The notes beneath the pieces are model-generated. The model made no database searches. It was not told where the DNA came from and was given only the letters and a program-made list of their open reading frames with translations. This document shows, piece by piece, positions 1-10,489 of a DNA stretch of 64,000 nucleotides. Origin of the DNA: Omphiscola glabra (lineage: Eukaryota > Mollusca > Gastropoda > Lymnaeidae); assembly GCA_964017045.1 (NCBI GenBank), contig OZ024797.1, positions 18,879,307-18,943,306 of the forward strand. Direction: 5' to 3'. Position numbers and translations under genes: made by a program. Positions within the stretch are counted from its first letter, which is position 1; each line of letters opens with the position of its first letter.

Positions 1-17
1 CAGGTTGAGAATCGCTG
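1..17. mobile_element. 3' terminus of a hAT (Charlie-type) MITE, cut by window edge
   Basis: The window opens with a sequence ending in GGTTGAGAATCGCTG. This is one substitution from the reverse complement of the CAGCGGTTCTCAACC terminus seen at both ends of the elements at 4958-5143 and 15040-15186. Only the last 17 bases of the element lie in the window, so size and target duplication cannot be judged. Confidence 0.55.
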
Positions 18-129
18 TATTAAAGTAATGCGAGCCATTGAGAACAAATTCATATTTGTGACGTCACTGAGATGCGCGATGTTGATGCCCAGTAATGAAC
101 ACGTGTCTTTTAGAGAGTTTCTTCCCGCG

Positions 130-318
130 CGTATACCCGTCCATCCCTCACGTATACCCGTCCATCCCTCACGTATACCCGTCCATCCCTCACGTATACC
201 CGTCCATCCCTCACGTATACCCGTCCATCCCTCACGTATACCCGTCCATCCCTCACGTATACCCGTCCATCCCTCACGTATACCAGTCCATCCCTCACGT
301 ATACCCGTCCATCCCTCA
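130..318. repeat. Minisatellite, 21-bp unit x 9
   Basis: Nine head-to-tail 21-bp copies with core CGTATACCCGTCCATCCC. They are nearly identical, with one variant (ACCAGTCC) in the eighth copy. Because 21 is a multiple of three, all frames stay open and give spurious short ORFs on both strands. Downstream, to about 485, is a looser cytosine-rich repeat around TGTGTTAA. Confidence 0.95.
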
Positions 319-1198
319 CAATCTGCTTTTTTTCCTTTCGATCCACACTACGAGTTAACAAACACACCATTGCCCGTCGCCTCTAATGTGTTAAACAATG
401 CACCCCCCTCCCCAAAACCTGTAGCCCTTTATGTGTTAACAAATACATGCACCTCCACCCCCCAGACCGTATATGTGTTAAGACATTCCCCCTGACCCCC
501 CCCCCCGCCCCCATGGCCCCCTTATGTAGTAACAATTTTCTAAGATAAACTCGTGAAAAACAATCAATCAAACCCAATTATAAAATGGCCCCGGGGATCG
601 TACGCGCACAAAATCTGGCCTGATTAAATGCCCTCGGGCTTCCTTCGTTACACGTCGAGGGTTTGACACCGAGTTTTTTTGGAAGTGAAGCGTTTTAAAA
701 GAATTCCTACCCCCTTTCCCCCCCCCCCCATGGCCCCCTTGCCTCCGCCCCCACCCCTTTATTTTTACCGTGGAAAAAAAAAACAACTGACGGAAACCGA
801 AGGTAAACAGAGTGCACGTTAGGGGGCAAAGGTCACGAGGCCAGGCTGATGTCTGATGAGGGGGGTGATGAGGTATACAGGTAGATGGATGGTATATGGA
901 TTACAGCAAGGCAATGTAACGATGGATGGTAAATATGGATGACGATTAATCGGTGCCAATGGGATTTTTTTTTTTTAAAGTGGTTTCTGGATGACCAACA
1001 GGTTCTGAGAAAGAGGTTCTAAGTATGTGTGAGGCATAATGGAAGGAGCTGTTGACTAATTACGATAACGTCAGTTTGAGAACCATCATTATTGTTAACT
1101 GAAACACACATTTCTAGCACATATCTGCTTCTCCAAAAAAGTATACACAAATCTAGGAATATTTTAAATGTAACGAAATAAGCTGGATACAAATGAAA
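319..1198. other. No gene seen; C-rich and purine-rich low complexity
   Basis: This interval holds C-runs near 490-515 and 715-735, and short GATGGATGG-like purine stretches near 850-930. I found no convincing exon, RNA gene or delimitable transposon. Confidence 0.4.
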
Positions 1199-1536
1199 CC
1201 ACGGACACACTCAAGTTTAACATTTCGTTGACAGAGACACTCAAGTTTTACATTTCGTTGACAGAGACACTCAAGTTTTACATTTTGTTGACAGACACAC
1301 TCAGGTTTTACATTTTGTTGACAGACACACTCAAGTTTTACATTTTGTTGACAGACACACTTGAGTTTTACATTTTGTTGACGGACACACTCAAGTTTTA
1401 CATTTTGTTGACATACACACTCAAGTTTTACATTTTGTTGACGGACACACTCAAGTTTTACATTTTGTTGACAAACACATTCACGTTTAACATTTTGTTG
1501 ACAGACACAGACACACACACACACACAAGTTTAACA
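1199..1536. repeat. Minisatellite, 30-bp unit x ~10.5
   Basis: Ten regular 30-bp copies run from 1201 to 1500 with core ACTCAAGTTTTACATTTTG. A partial copy follows in which an (AC)n tract replaces part of the unit. The left copies carry TTTCGTTG and the rest TTTTGTTG, so edge copies differ from the centre. Confidence 0.93.
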
Positions 1537-1665
1537 TTATATAATTATGTTGACAGACTTTATTTCGTAAGGTCGGTTTGACTACATCCTTGGATCGTGT
1601 GACGATGACGTTGCTGTTCTAAGACACATACATACTTTCAACTAGTGAAAGAGAGCACCTTGAAC

Positions 1666-3388
1666 CAGTGGTCAGAAAAGTTATTTGACAAAAGAGCCAA
1701 AAAATCAGGACGATAAAAAATATTTTGAAAGTCAAACTTCTTTTCAAGAACCTGTCAAGAACCATGTTTTTTCTGAGTCAAACCTAAGCCGCACCCGTGT
1801 CGCTAAAGAGCCACACTCAGGTCGCTAAAGAGCCGCACTCAGGTCGCTAAAGAGCCGCACTCAGGTCACTAAAGAGCCGTACTCAGGTCACTAAAGAGCC
1901 GCACTCAGGTCACTAAAGAGCCGCACTCAGGTCACTAAAGAGCCGTACTCAGGTCACTAAAGAGCCGTACTCAGGTCGCCAAAGAGCCGCACTCAGGTCG
2001 CTAAAGAGCCGTACTCAGGTCACTAAAGAGCCGTACTCAGGTCACTAAAGAGCCGCACTCAGGTCACTAAAGAGCCGCACTCAGGTCACTAAAGAGCCGC
2101 ACTCAGGTCACTAAAGAGCCGTACTCAGGTCGCCCAAGAGCCGCACTCAGGTCGCTAAAGAGCCGCACTCAGGTCGCTAAAGAGCCGTACTCAGGTCACT
2201 AAAGAGCCGTACTCAGGTCGCCCAAGAGCCGCACTCAGGTCGCTAAAGAGCCGCACTCAGGTCGCTAAAGAGCCGCACTCAGGTCACTAAAGAGCCGTAC
2301 TCAGGTCACTAAAGAGCCGTACTCAGGTCACTAAAGAGCCGTACTCAGGTCGCCAAAGAGCCGCACTCAGGTCGCTAAAGAGCCGCACTCAGGTCGCTAA
2401 AGAGCCGCACTCAGGTCACTAAAGAGCCGCACTCAGGTCGCTAAAGAGCCGCACTCAGGTCGCTAAAGAGCCACACTCAGGTCGATAAAGAGCTGCACTC
2501 AGGTCGCTAAAGAGCCGCACTCAGGTCACTAAAGAGCTGTACTCAGGTCACTAAAGAGCCGTACTCAGGTCTCTAAAGAGCCGCACTCAGGTCACTAAAG
2601 AGCTGTACTCAGGTCACTAAAGAGCCGTACTCAGGTCTCTAAAGAGCCGCACTCAGGTCACTAAAGAGCTGTACTCAGGTCACTAAAGAGCCGCACTCAG
2701 GTCGCTAAAGAGCCGCACTCAGGTCGCTAAAGAGCCGCACTCAGGTCGCCAAAGAGCCGCAGTCAGGTCGCTAAAGAGCCGCAGTCAGGTCGCTAAAGAG
2801 CCGCACTCAGGTCGCTAAAGAGCCGCACTCAGGTCGCTAAAGAGCCGTACTCAGGTCGCCAAAGAGCCGCACTCAGGTCGCTAAAGAGCCGCACTCAGGT
2901 CGCTAAAGAGCCGCACTCAGGTCGCTAAAGAGCCGCACTCAGGTCGCTAAAGAGCCGCACTCAGGTCGCTAAAGAGCCACACTCAGGTCGATAAAGAGCT
3001 GCACTCAGGTCGCTAAAGAGCCGCACTCATGTCACTAAAGAGCTGTACTCAGGTCACTAAAGAGCCGTACTCAGGTCTCTAAAGAGCCGCACTCAGGTCA
3101 CTAAAGAGCTGTACTCAGGTCACTAAAGAGCCGTACTCAGGTCTCTAAAGAGCCGCACTCAGGTCACTAAAGAGCTGTACTCAGGTCACTAAAGAGCCGT
3201 ACTCAGGTCGCTAAAGAGCCGCACTCAGGTCGCTAAAGAGCCGCACTCAGGTCGCCAAAGAGCCGCAGTCAGGTCGCTAAAGAGCCGCAGTCAGGTCGCT
3301 AAAGAGCCGCACTCAGGTCGCTAAAGAGCCGCACTCAGGTCGCTAAAGAGCCGTACGCGGCTCGCGAGATGCGATTTGCCGACCACTG
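1666..3388. mobile_element. hAT MITE swollen by an internal 22-bp minisatellite
   Basis: The left terminus is CAGTGGTCAGAAAAG and the right terminus is TTTGCCGACCACTG, an imperfect inverted pair. The flanking 8-mers are CCTTGAAC (1658-1665) and TCTTAAAC (3389-3396). They match at 6 of 8 positions and both differences are transitions, as expected of an old hAT target duplication. The left 130 bp and right 45 bp align with the reverse complement of the compact element at 14199-14394. The middle has become an array of about 70 copies. Confidence 0.82.
1801..3353. repeat. Minisatellite, 22-bp unit x ~70, inside hAT MITE
   Basis: The array is exactly 22-bp periodic: copies begin at 1801 + 22n through 3341 with no indel. 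The core is CTAAAGAGCCGCACTCAGGT. Variants occur at a few positions (CGCT/CACT/CTCT/CGCC, CCGC/CCGT/CTGT). A variant block starting at 2461 recurs at 2967, 506 bp or 23 units later, showing higher-order duplication. Confidence 0.97.
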
Positions 3389-3459
3389 TCTTAAACAACA
3401 GTAGATAAAACAGCCAAAACCTTCTCATTCATCAATTGGCCAGACTTCGCATTTTACGG

Positions 3460-4001
3460 CAGTGGTTCTCAAGCTGTGTGTCGCCATCCATTCGGGGGTC
3501 ACCTGCCAATAAGCCAGAGGCCGCTAGAGACTTTCAGAAATGTAAGGTTTTTTTTATTTTAAAAAAATTAAAATAATAATAATTCTTTTAATCTTATTTG
3601 TACCAAATCTCATTTTTCATTTAAATATCATCTATAGAGAAATGGCAGTTTTCGTATAGACACTACCCTGTGACTACAGCAGTACCCTGTGACTACATCA
3701 CTACCCTGTGACTACATCACTACCCTGTGACTACAGCACAACCCTGTGACTCCAGCAGTACCATGTGACTACTGAACAGCAACATTCAATTTCAATACCG
3801 ACAAGCTTATCTGTGGCCGAACAATCTGTGCTCGTGGCAAAGCCTGACTTTTGGTGTCCGTCACCCAAAAGTTATATGTTGCATGCATATGTTGACACGA
3901 ATGTCAACCTTCCTTAGTCCGGTCATTAACTTCTCCATATCGTTTCCTCAAATTTTAAGAATATCTAATGATGACGTCACCGAAAAGATTGAGAACCGCT
4001 G
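3460..4001. mobile_element. hAT (Charlie-type) MITE containing a 19-bp array
   Basis: The left end is CAGTGGTTCTCAAGCTG and the right end is GATTGAGAACCGCTG. Near-identical flanks TTTTACGG (3452-3459) and TTTGTACGG (4003-4011) suggest a target duplication altered by a small indel. The element has no transposase-like ORF, is AT-rich, and carries the 19-bp tandem repeat near its middle. Confidence 0.65.
3661..3774. repeat. Minisatellite, 19-bp unit x 6
   Basis: Six 19-bp copies with core TACCCTGTGACTACA. It lies within the hAT MITE at 3460-4001, the second case here of a tandem array inside a hAT MITE. Confidence 0.9.
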
Positions 4002-4099
4002 GTTTGTACGGCATATCTCCATTGCATCGCCAAAAGCTAGAAAAATTAAGCTAGTTTTTTTTTTCTTTCTTATTTTTTCTTAATATGATCTTTTAAATA

Positions 4100-4205
4100 G
4101 TGACCGTATTTCAAGGAATGTACAATTGTTTACAGTGCCTGGAGACTTACTCGATTATGCACAATTGTGTACAGGTGCCTGGAGACTTACTCAATAAGCT
4201 AAGTA
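4100..4205. repeat. Two-copy direct repeat, ~40 bp
   Basis: GTGCCTGGAGACTTACTC occurs twice, each copy preceded by a variant of CAATTGTnTACAG. It is a simple duplication with no further expansion. Confidence 0.6.
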
Positions 4206-4957
4206 AACGATCTGATTTAAAGGAGGATTAAATCTTCCTGGTGTAATCTTGGCATGCTGACTTGATCAATGTTAATGGGATAACCATTGCTGACTCATAA
4301 TTTTTACAACTTTTTTACAACAAAATTAAGACAGTACGTTGTTTGTATGTGTGTGGGTGTGGGTGTGTGTGTGGGTATGTACCCGTTTAGTAATCGTGTC
4401 GTATAAGCGAGATATCGGCGCCTTCGCGGCATGTGTACTACGTCACGTGTTCTTGTGCCCCTGGCACCGGGGTATTCAACTGCCAGTCTTATCGGACACA
4501 GCATCTTCAAAGATCGGGTTATTGCTACAGGTGAAGTTGTCAGTGCGCGTGTACTATGCTTTTCATTCAACTCCACATATCTCTCATCTTTTGGGTTAAA
4601 CATTTCTTTCTACGCTTTCCCAATACATTACTCTATACGCGTCTCCATTAAAACATGCGCCGAAATATCCCTTATACTTCTCGTTGCCAGAACAACCCCC
4701 GCCGTCCCGTCACTCCCACCACCCCCCACCCCCACCACATCCCCTCCAAATCCTTCTCACCATCTTGGAAGGGTCACTCAATAGTGGTAATTTTATATTT
4801 TAACCCATTTTTTGCCGCTACTGCGTCTCATGGAGATAGTTCTCTGAGATTTCCGGTACTACTTTATAACTGTAGTTGTAAAACTATTTTCATGTACAAA
4901 CATGATGGCGCTGTCGCTAGGCTCGGCTCAACAGATTTAATCCATGCTATTCTAGGA
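4206..4957. other. No gene seen; GT-rich microsatellite
   Basis: A GT/GGGT-rich stretch lies near 4345-4380 and a C-rich run near 4690-4760. Overlapping ORFs up to about 160 codons exist on both strands. None shows a recognisable domain, and the longest runs into the neighbouring MITE, so I do not call a gene. Confidence 0.35.
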
Positions 4958-5143
4958 CAGTGGTTCTCAGCCTTGCTAATGCCGCGACTCTTTAAGACAG
5001 TTCCTCGTGTTGTGTTGACCCCCAAGCATAAAATGATGTTCGTTGATACTTTAAAAATATTTTTTTTCCGATGGTTTAGGCGACACCTGTGGAAAGGTCG
5101 CTCTACCCAAAAGGGGTCGCGACCCACAGGCTGAGAACCGCTG
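4958..5143. mobile_element. hAT (Charlie-type) MITE with perfect 8-bp TSD
   Basis: The 186-bp element starts CAGTGGTTCTCAGCC and ends GGCTGAGAACCGCTG. It is flanked on both sides by TTCTAGGA (4950-4957 and 5144-5151), a perfect 8-bp duplication. It has the GGGTCGCGACCC motif often next to this terminus type in other hAT MITEs. It is non-coding and is the cleanest insertion in the window. Confidence 0.92.
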
Positions 5144-5151
5144 TTCTAGGA

Positions 5152-5905
5152 CATAGCATATCCAATAAGATGTCATTAAATAAAATTCAACCTCTGTTTT
5201 TAAAATTAACGAGTTTTTAAATGAAACATCTTAAAGCTAGACTATCTTAATATGAAAATATTTGTTTAATCAAATTTCTACACCCATCTATTGACTAACC
5301 AAAAAAAAAATGATTAAATCAAATTTCGAAAAGAATCTCTTGATTGAAACTTAAATCTCTACAACCATCACTGTTACAGAAACATTTCTTCAACTCATTC
5401 AATTTGGAGTAGAAATTTGTATTTGTCCCTTGCAATAAGCCGTACTGTTTAAGGACAGAGGAAAAGTGACCACACTGACCCAGCCATTTATCTATGAAGG
5501 TTCCAAAATGGACGATCTAAGCAGGCAGTTTCGTATAATTGTGCAAGTGGAAATGTGTAATTATATATTTACACTGTTATCACTGTGTACTTTCGTGGTG
5601 TACTGCTGGTTCGCATTTTTTTAAACATGTTATTCAGGGTGTACTGTTGGTGTGCACTGATGCACACATCGCTTTAGTTTCCAATTATAACACATCGTAA
5701 CGACCCCCTTTCCTTCTCTCTTTGTTTAATCACAACTATCCCCCATTGCCAAACACGTCTGGCCCAACAACCGATGCTCCTCTGTTTGTCTTATCACAGG
5801 CCCCCGAATGTATACAAATGCAGGTGAGAGCTGGAAGGACAAAAAAATTGAAGTTTTCTTTAGAATCGTGAAGAGAAACTATTCCAAACAGATTCGAATA
5901 ACGTT
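5152..5905. other. AT-rich interval, nothing recognised
   Basis: I see no array, terminal repeat or exon-like ORF. There is a short local echo (GTGTACTGnTGGT twice near 5595-5655). Confidence 0.35.
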
Positions 5906-6315
5906 AACCCGAGACAAAACAAGCACACTGCAACAGAACCCTAAAGTTTAAGACAAAACCCACTGGAACAGACCCCTAAAGTTTAAGACAAAACCCACTG
6001 GAACAGACCCCTAAAATTTAAGACAAAACCCACTGGAACAGACCCCTAAAGTTTAAGACAAAACCCACTGGAACAGACCCCTAAAGTTTAAGACAAAACC
6101 CACTGGAACAGACCCCTAAAGTTTAAGCCTAAAACCCACCGGAGAAAATCCCAACAGTTCAAACCAAAGTACACTGAAACAAGACTCAAAAATTCAAATC
6201 CAAACTCAGTGGAACTGACTCCAAAAGTTCAACCCCATGCACAGTGGAACAGGCCCAACAGGTTAATCTCGGGCCCATTTGGAACAGACCCCAAAAGGTT
6301 AATTCCGGGACCCAT
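5906..6315. repeat. Minisatellite, 35-bp unit, 6 good plus ~5 decayed copies
   Basis: Six similar 35-bp copies share the core CACTGGAACAGACCCCTAAA. To the right, up to about 6315, copies become progressively diverged (TGGAACAGrCCC motifs). The gradient suggests recent homogenisation on the left and decay on the right. Confidence 0.88.
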
Positions 6316-6402
6316 TTGGAACATCGTCAGAAATGTCAGCACTTGAGAATCAGATTATCTCTCACAGATTCTGACTATATGAACACAAGCTGTCACTGAG
6401 AT

Positions 6403-6458
6403 TAACACCACCACCACCACCATCATCACCACCACCACCACTACCACCACCACCCACC
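6403..6458. repeat. CAC/CACC microsatellite
   Basis: Simple trinucleotide tract of CAC repeats with CAT and CTA interruptions. Confidence 0.9.
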
Positions 6459-6504
6459 AAAAAAGTGTGTGTGTATTTTTAGGAGGGTGGTAAACCATAG
6501 CTCT

Positions 6505-7105
6505 TTCATGACAGACCTCGGCTGGCTAGCCCAATGTATCTCAGGGCAGAGCCACCAAAGGGTTAAACCAAAGAACTCTTGGGCAGACCACAACTAGCTA
6601 GCCAAATTCATCTCAGGGCAGAGCCACCAAAGTTTTAAACCAAAGAACTCTAGGGCAGACCACAACTAGCTAGCCAAATTCATCTCAGGACAGAGCCACC
6701 AAAGGGTTAAACCAAAGAACTCTAGGGCAGACCACAACTAGCTAGCCAAATTCATCTCAGGACAGAGCCACCAAAGTTTTAAACCAAAGAACTCTAGGGC
6801 AGACCACAACTAGCTAGCCAAATTCATCTCAGGACAGAGCCACCAAAGGGTTAAACCAAATAACTCTAGGGCAGACCACAACTAGCTAGCCAAATTCATC
6901 TCAGGGCAGAGCCACCGAAAGGTTAAACCAAAGAACTCTAGGGCAGACCACAACTAGCTAGCCAAATTCATCTCAGGGCAGAGCCACCAAAGGGTTAAAC
7001 AAAAGAACTCTAGGGCAGACCACAACTAGCTAGCCAAATTCATCTCAGGGCAGAGCCACCAAGGTTTAAACCAAAGAACTCTAGGGCAGACCACAAAGGT
7101 TAAAG
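6505..7105. repeat. Minisatellite, 72-bp unit x ~8
   Basis: The phrase GGGCAGACCACAACTAGCTA recurs at 6581, 6653 and 6725 and onward every 72 bp. The first copy (6508) is diverged and the last truncated at 7105. Copies alternate AAGGGTTAAA and AAGTTTTAAA and GGGCAG and GGACAG. Each copy has the palindrome CTAGCTAG. Confidence 0.94.
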
Positions 7106-7535
7106 CTCATTATCTCACCAACCACATAGCCCCCCCTCTCTCTCTTTATATCTACCCAGGTAAAAACACCATGACAATATCAAGGTGACAGAGCTTTTTT
7201 TTTTTTACCTGCTTGGTCAAGTTTTAGTCTACTACACGTGCGTCGAGACACATTTCAATGAAACACCTCTACAGCATGAGTAACTACAGCAAGTGCATCT
7301 CACCTGTCTGCTAGATGGAGAAAGACCCCCCCCCCTCCCGGCTTCTGAGATCAAACACAGTGGAGAGAAAAACCAACAGGAATCTGTAAAAATTGATTGT
7401 GTCTTGTTTAAGTCTGATGGTTTGGCAGGCAGAACAAGAATTAAACATGACCTCGAGGGAAGGGGAGATGGGGAAATAGTATGCCAAGATGGCGCCGTTG
7501 GTTAAGTAGATGCTTGTAGGATTACGTCACTGATC
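7106..7535. other. No gene seen between two arrays
   Basis: This holds a TC-rich run, a T-run at about 7195-7207 and a C-run near 7328. A 70-codon ORF near 7293 has no recognisable feature. Confidence 0.35.
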
Positions 7536-8040
7536 TGTATCCACCAATGCGAAACTTTGGCTGTATCCACCAATGGGGAAACTTTGGCTGTATCCACCAG
7601 TGTTAAACTTTGGCTGTATCCACCAACCAATGCGAAACTTTGACTTTATCAACCAATGGGAAACTTTGGCTGTATTCACCAATGCGATACTTTGGTTGTA
7701 TTCACCAATGCGATGCTTTGGTTGTATTCACCAATGCGATACGTTGGCTGTATCCACCAATGGGAAACTTTGGCTCTATCCACCAATGGGAAACGTTGGC
7801 TGTATCCACCAATGGGAAACGTTGGCTGTATCCACCAATGGGAAGCTTTGTATGTATCCACCAATGGGAAACTTTGGCTATATCCACCAATGGGAAAATT
7901 TGGCTGTATCCACCAATGGGAAACTTTGGCTGTATCCACCAATGGGAAGCTTTGTATGTATCCACCAATGGGAAACTTTGTCTGTATCCACCAATGGGAA
8001 AACTTTGGCTGTATCCACCAATGCAAAACTTTGGCTGTGG
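7536..8040. repeat. Minisatellite, 26-bp unit x ~19
   Basis: Nineteen copies of about 26 bp with core TGTATCCACCAATGGGAAAC. A few copies carry 1- or 4-bp length changes on the left. The ORFs across it simply cycle through three frames of the 26-bp unit. Confidence 0.95.
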
Positions 8041-8046
8041 TTTATC

Positions 8047-8242
8047 AGGTAGGTCACTAAGATAGATCATCGGGTAGGTCACTAAGATAGATCATCAGGT
8101 AGTTCACTAAGATAGATAATCGGGTAGGTCACTAAGATAGATCATCAGGTAGGTCACTAAGATAGATCATCAGGTAGGTCACTAAGATAGATCATCAGGT
8201 AGGTCACTAAGATAGATCATCGGGTAGGTCGCTGAGATTATC
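8047..8242. repeat. Minisatellite, 25-bp unit x ~8
   Basis: Seven complete copies and one decayed copy with core GGTAGGTCACTAAGATAGAT. It starts only 6 bp after the unrelated 26-bp array ends, so two different minisatellites are directly adjacent. Confidence 0.94.
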
Positions 8243-8333
8243 AGGGGGGGTTCATTTATGGGATTGTTGCTGGCATTGGTGATGGGTATGAAGTGAGAGT
8301 AGTGCGCTAACTGCTAAGTAATGGGTTCTAATA

Positions 8334-8497
8334 CAGCGGTCGACGACATGTGGCTACAGACCATGCGGCTCTTTGAATCAATACATGCGACTTTTTTTTA
8401 ATACATATTACATCCACCCCTACTACAGCACTCCTATTTCTTAGCAGATATAATTTATAAAAGGGCCCATTACTCAGAAAAAAGTTGCCGACCTTTG
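8334..8497. mobile_element. Possible hAT MITE, CAGCGGTCGGC terminal type
   Basis: The left end CAGCGGTCGACGACATG resembles the 14199 element, followed by a similar GTGGCT and CATGCGGCT segment. The right end GTTGCCGACCTTTG resembles its terminus. The flanking 8-mers (TTCTAATA and ATTTCGAC) do not match, so boundaries are uncertain and the copy may be old. Confidence 0.45.
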
Positions 8498-8519
8498 ATT
8501 TCGACATGTACATGGTTCT

Positions 8520-9072
8520 CTGAAATATTCAAAGTCGGCTGGATTTTAAATCGGGTTTAAAAAAATGTTAAATGGCAAGACGTGACAACGACAACGTTTG
8601 ACGATCTCGCAGACCTGATGTACACGTGTACCCCTGGTACATAATTTATGTTGTACCACCTGGACATGCCATAAATAGATGTGTCAGTGGTGAGTACAAT
8701 TAGCATCCACGTGGGGTTTGTCAACAGTTGCCAGCTCGCCTTGTGGCTTGGCTTCCACATCGGACACCACTCGCCTGGGCGAAGATTTATAAGGTGTGAA
8801 TTTGGCATCCGAACTCGGTAATTAACTCCACGAGTTCTTTGATCTGTGATTGTGGATGTCTTAGACAGGGACTCTCAAGTATATTACCCGATGAGGCCGC
8901 ATGAATAAGATTGGGTGGCACGATTATAAGTGTTCGGGTCGCATGAGAAGGCATGTGTGACCGTAAGCTTGACACCACTGACTGAAATCTTATAGCTGGA
9001 TGCATTCGTCTACAAATCACCAGTAGTGGTGATGGTGTTGCTTCTAAATTTATGATCACAAGCAAAAAAAAA
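8520..9072. other. No gene seen upstream of LINE fragment
   Basis: AT-balanced single-copy sequence. Antisense ORFs here have no recognised domain, and the one reaching 9278 is partly a shadow of the LINE fragment. Confidence 0.35.
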
Positions 9073-9345
9073 AAAGCAAACGTGAGTGGTATGGCCACGT
9101 GACCAGAAAACAAGGGCTCGCCAAAGAGATCTTGCAGGGGCATTACTAGAGGAGGAAGAAGAAGAGGAAGACAAAGAAAAAGATGGGAAGGTAATATCAA
9201 AGAATGGACGGGATTAAAACTGTGCGATGCTATGCGTAGGGCAGAAGACCGAGAGGAATGGAGAAGAATAGTGTACATGTCATCTGTGGCGCCCCAACGG
9301 TCGAAGGACTACGGGACCTGATGATGATGCTGATGATGATGATGA
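9073..9345 (+). mobile_element. LINE 3' fragment (RT C-terminal region), 5'-truncated
   Basis: After an A-rich tract this copy encodes REWYGHVTRKQGLAKEI, the conserved segment that follows the reverse transcriptase in a widespread invertebrate LINE group. A 1-base insertion (GGGG, near 9137) shifts the frame before the GGRRRGRQRKRW motif. The copy ends in a TGATGA simple tail, normal for a LINE 3' end. It closely matches 20915-21172 and is dead because of truncation and frameshift. Confidence 0.85.
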
Positions 9346-10020
9346 ATCTCTCATTGTGCATCATAATCGTTCTCTAATCCCTTACGTCTCAATTTTAACA
9401 TATCAATACCCCACCTCCGACGCCAAGAAACAAAAACGCATTGCAATAGATCTTTTATTTTCCCCTTTACAAACTGTACTATCTTTAATTTCCTCTAAAA
9501 ACTCCAACAAATTTCACGCTTTAATAGTAATTTTTTAAAAAAATAAATAATTACAACGTCTTTTCTAATTTGTCCGATTTTATAGACAATGATTTACAAG
9601 CGCCTTTGAATGAACCTGAATCTTGTAATGAATGTGGACTTCTCATCACTCTAGTACATTCAAACCAATGACCAATCGATGTGGACCGATTCCAGAGACT
9701 GGTGCGTGCCCCCGTCACTTCCAGTACACATAGTATATATATATTATACATAGACCACCAATCCACAATGCTGCTAGCCTGGAACGTGTGACTCAGTACT
9801 AGGATACTCAACTCCAAGTTCGGTCTGACAGAAAAATGCAACAAAGGGGCTATTAATAGCCCCAAACAACCGGTTAATTGTGTACGTCATACAAACACTT
9901 GGCTGTAAATAACTTGACTTGTAAACACTGGGGCTGACGTGGAAAAAACCAATCCTGCTAGAATGAGGCTCTCCTGTGATAGATTGCGGACTGAAGACAT
10001 GATTAATTATATTTTTAATG
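9346..10020. other. No gene seen
   Basis: AT-rich. A 104-codon antisense ORF (9551-9865) contains no motif I recognise. Confidence 0.35.
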
Positions 10021-10027
10021 TGTAAGA

Positions 10028-10489
10028 ATGAAGATGATTGGACAAATGTTTGTTTTGTCGTGTTTCATCTTGAGTTCTTACACGTGGCAAGTCCGGCTAT
10101 GGGGCGAAATCGTTCATGAACATTGTCAGCCTGGCTACATCACTGATGTACACAACGGCTACTGCACCGATGTACACAATGACCACTGCACCGATGTATT
10201 CAATGGCTACTTCACTAATGTACACAATGGTTATTGCACTGATGTATACAATGGCTACTGCATTGATGTACACAATGACCACTGCACCGATGTATACAAT
10301 GGCTACTTCACTAATGTACACAATGGCTATTGCACTGATGTACACAATGGCTACTGCACTGATGTACACAATGACCACTGCACTGATGTATACAATGGCT
10401 ACTTCACTGATGTACACAATGACCACTGCACTGATGTATACAATGGCTACTTCACTGATATACACAGTCCTTTTTGTTGTTTTAAATAA
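10028..10489 (+). CDS. Candidate secreted repeat protein (weak)
   Basis: This 153-codon ORF starts with a basic then hydrophobic stretch (residues 1-20, including MFVLSCFILSS) that looks like a signal peptide. It continues with about 13 eight-residue repeats of type DVHNGYCT, with H/Y/F, G/D, Y/H and C/F alternation, and ends FCCFK. The stop codon overlaps an AATAAA. The repeat is a 24-bp minisatellite, so any frame would stay open; another + frame and the antisense frame are also open. Most changes between copies alter residues, so selection on the protein is not evident. I recognise no family. It may be only a minisatellite that follows a chance ATG. Confidence 0.22.
   Translation: MKMIGQMFVLSCFILSSYTWQVRLWGEIVHEHCQPGYITDVHNGYCTDVHNDHCTDVFNGYFTNVHNGYCTDVYNGYCIDVHNDHCTDVYNGYFTNVHNGYCTDVHNGYCTDVHNDHCTDVYNGYFTDVHNDHCTDVYNGYFTDIHSPFCCFK
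10133..10466. repeat. Minisatellite, 24-bp unit x ~13
   Basis: Exact 24-bp period from 10145 to 10457 with core GATGTACACAATGGCTACTG. Two variant units (GGCTACT and GACCACT) alternate irregularly. It forms the body of the candidate ORF at 10028-10489. Confidence 0.95.

Noticed and set aside
1058..1085. Another hAT Charlie end (TTTGAGAACCATCATT)
   Set aside because: Only the GAGAACC word matches; the terminal CTG and a partner end are missing.
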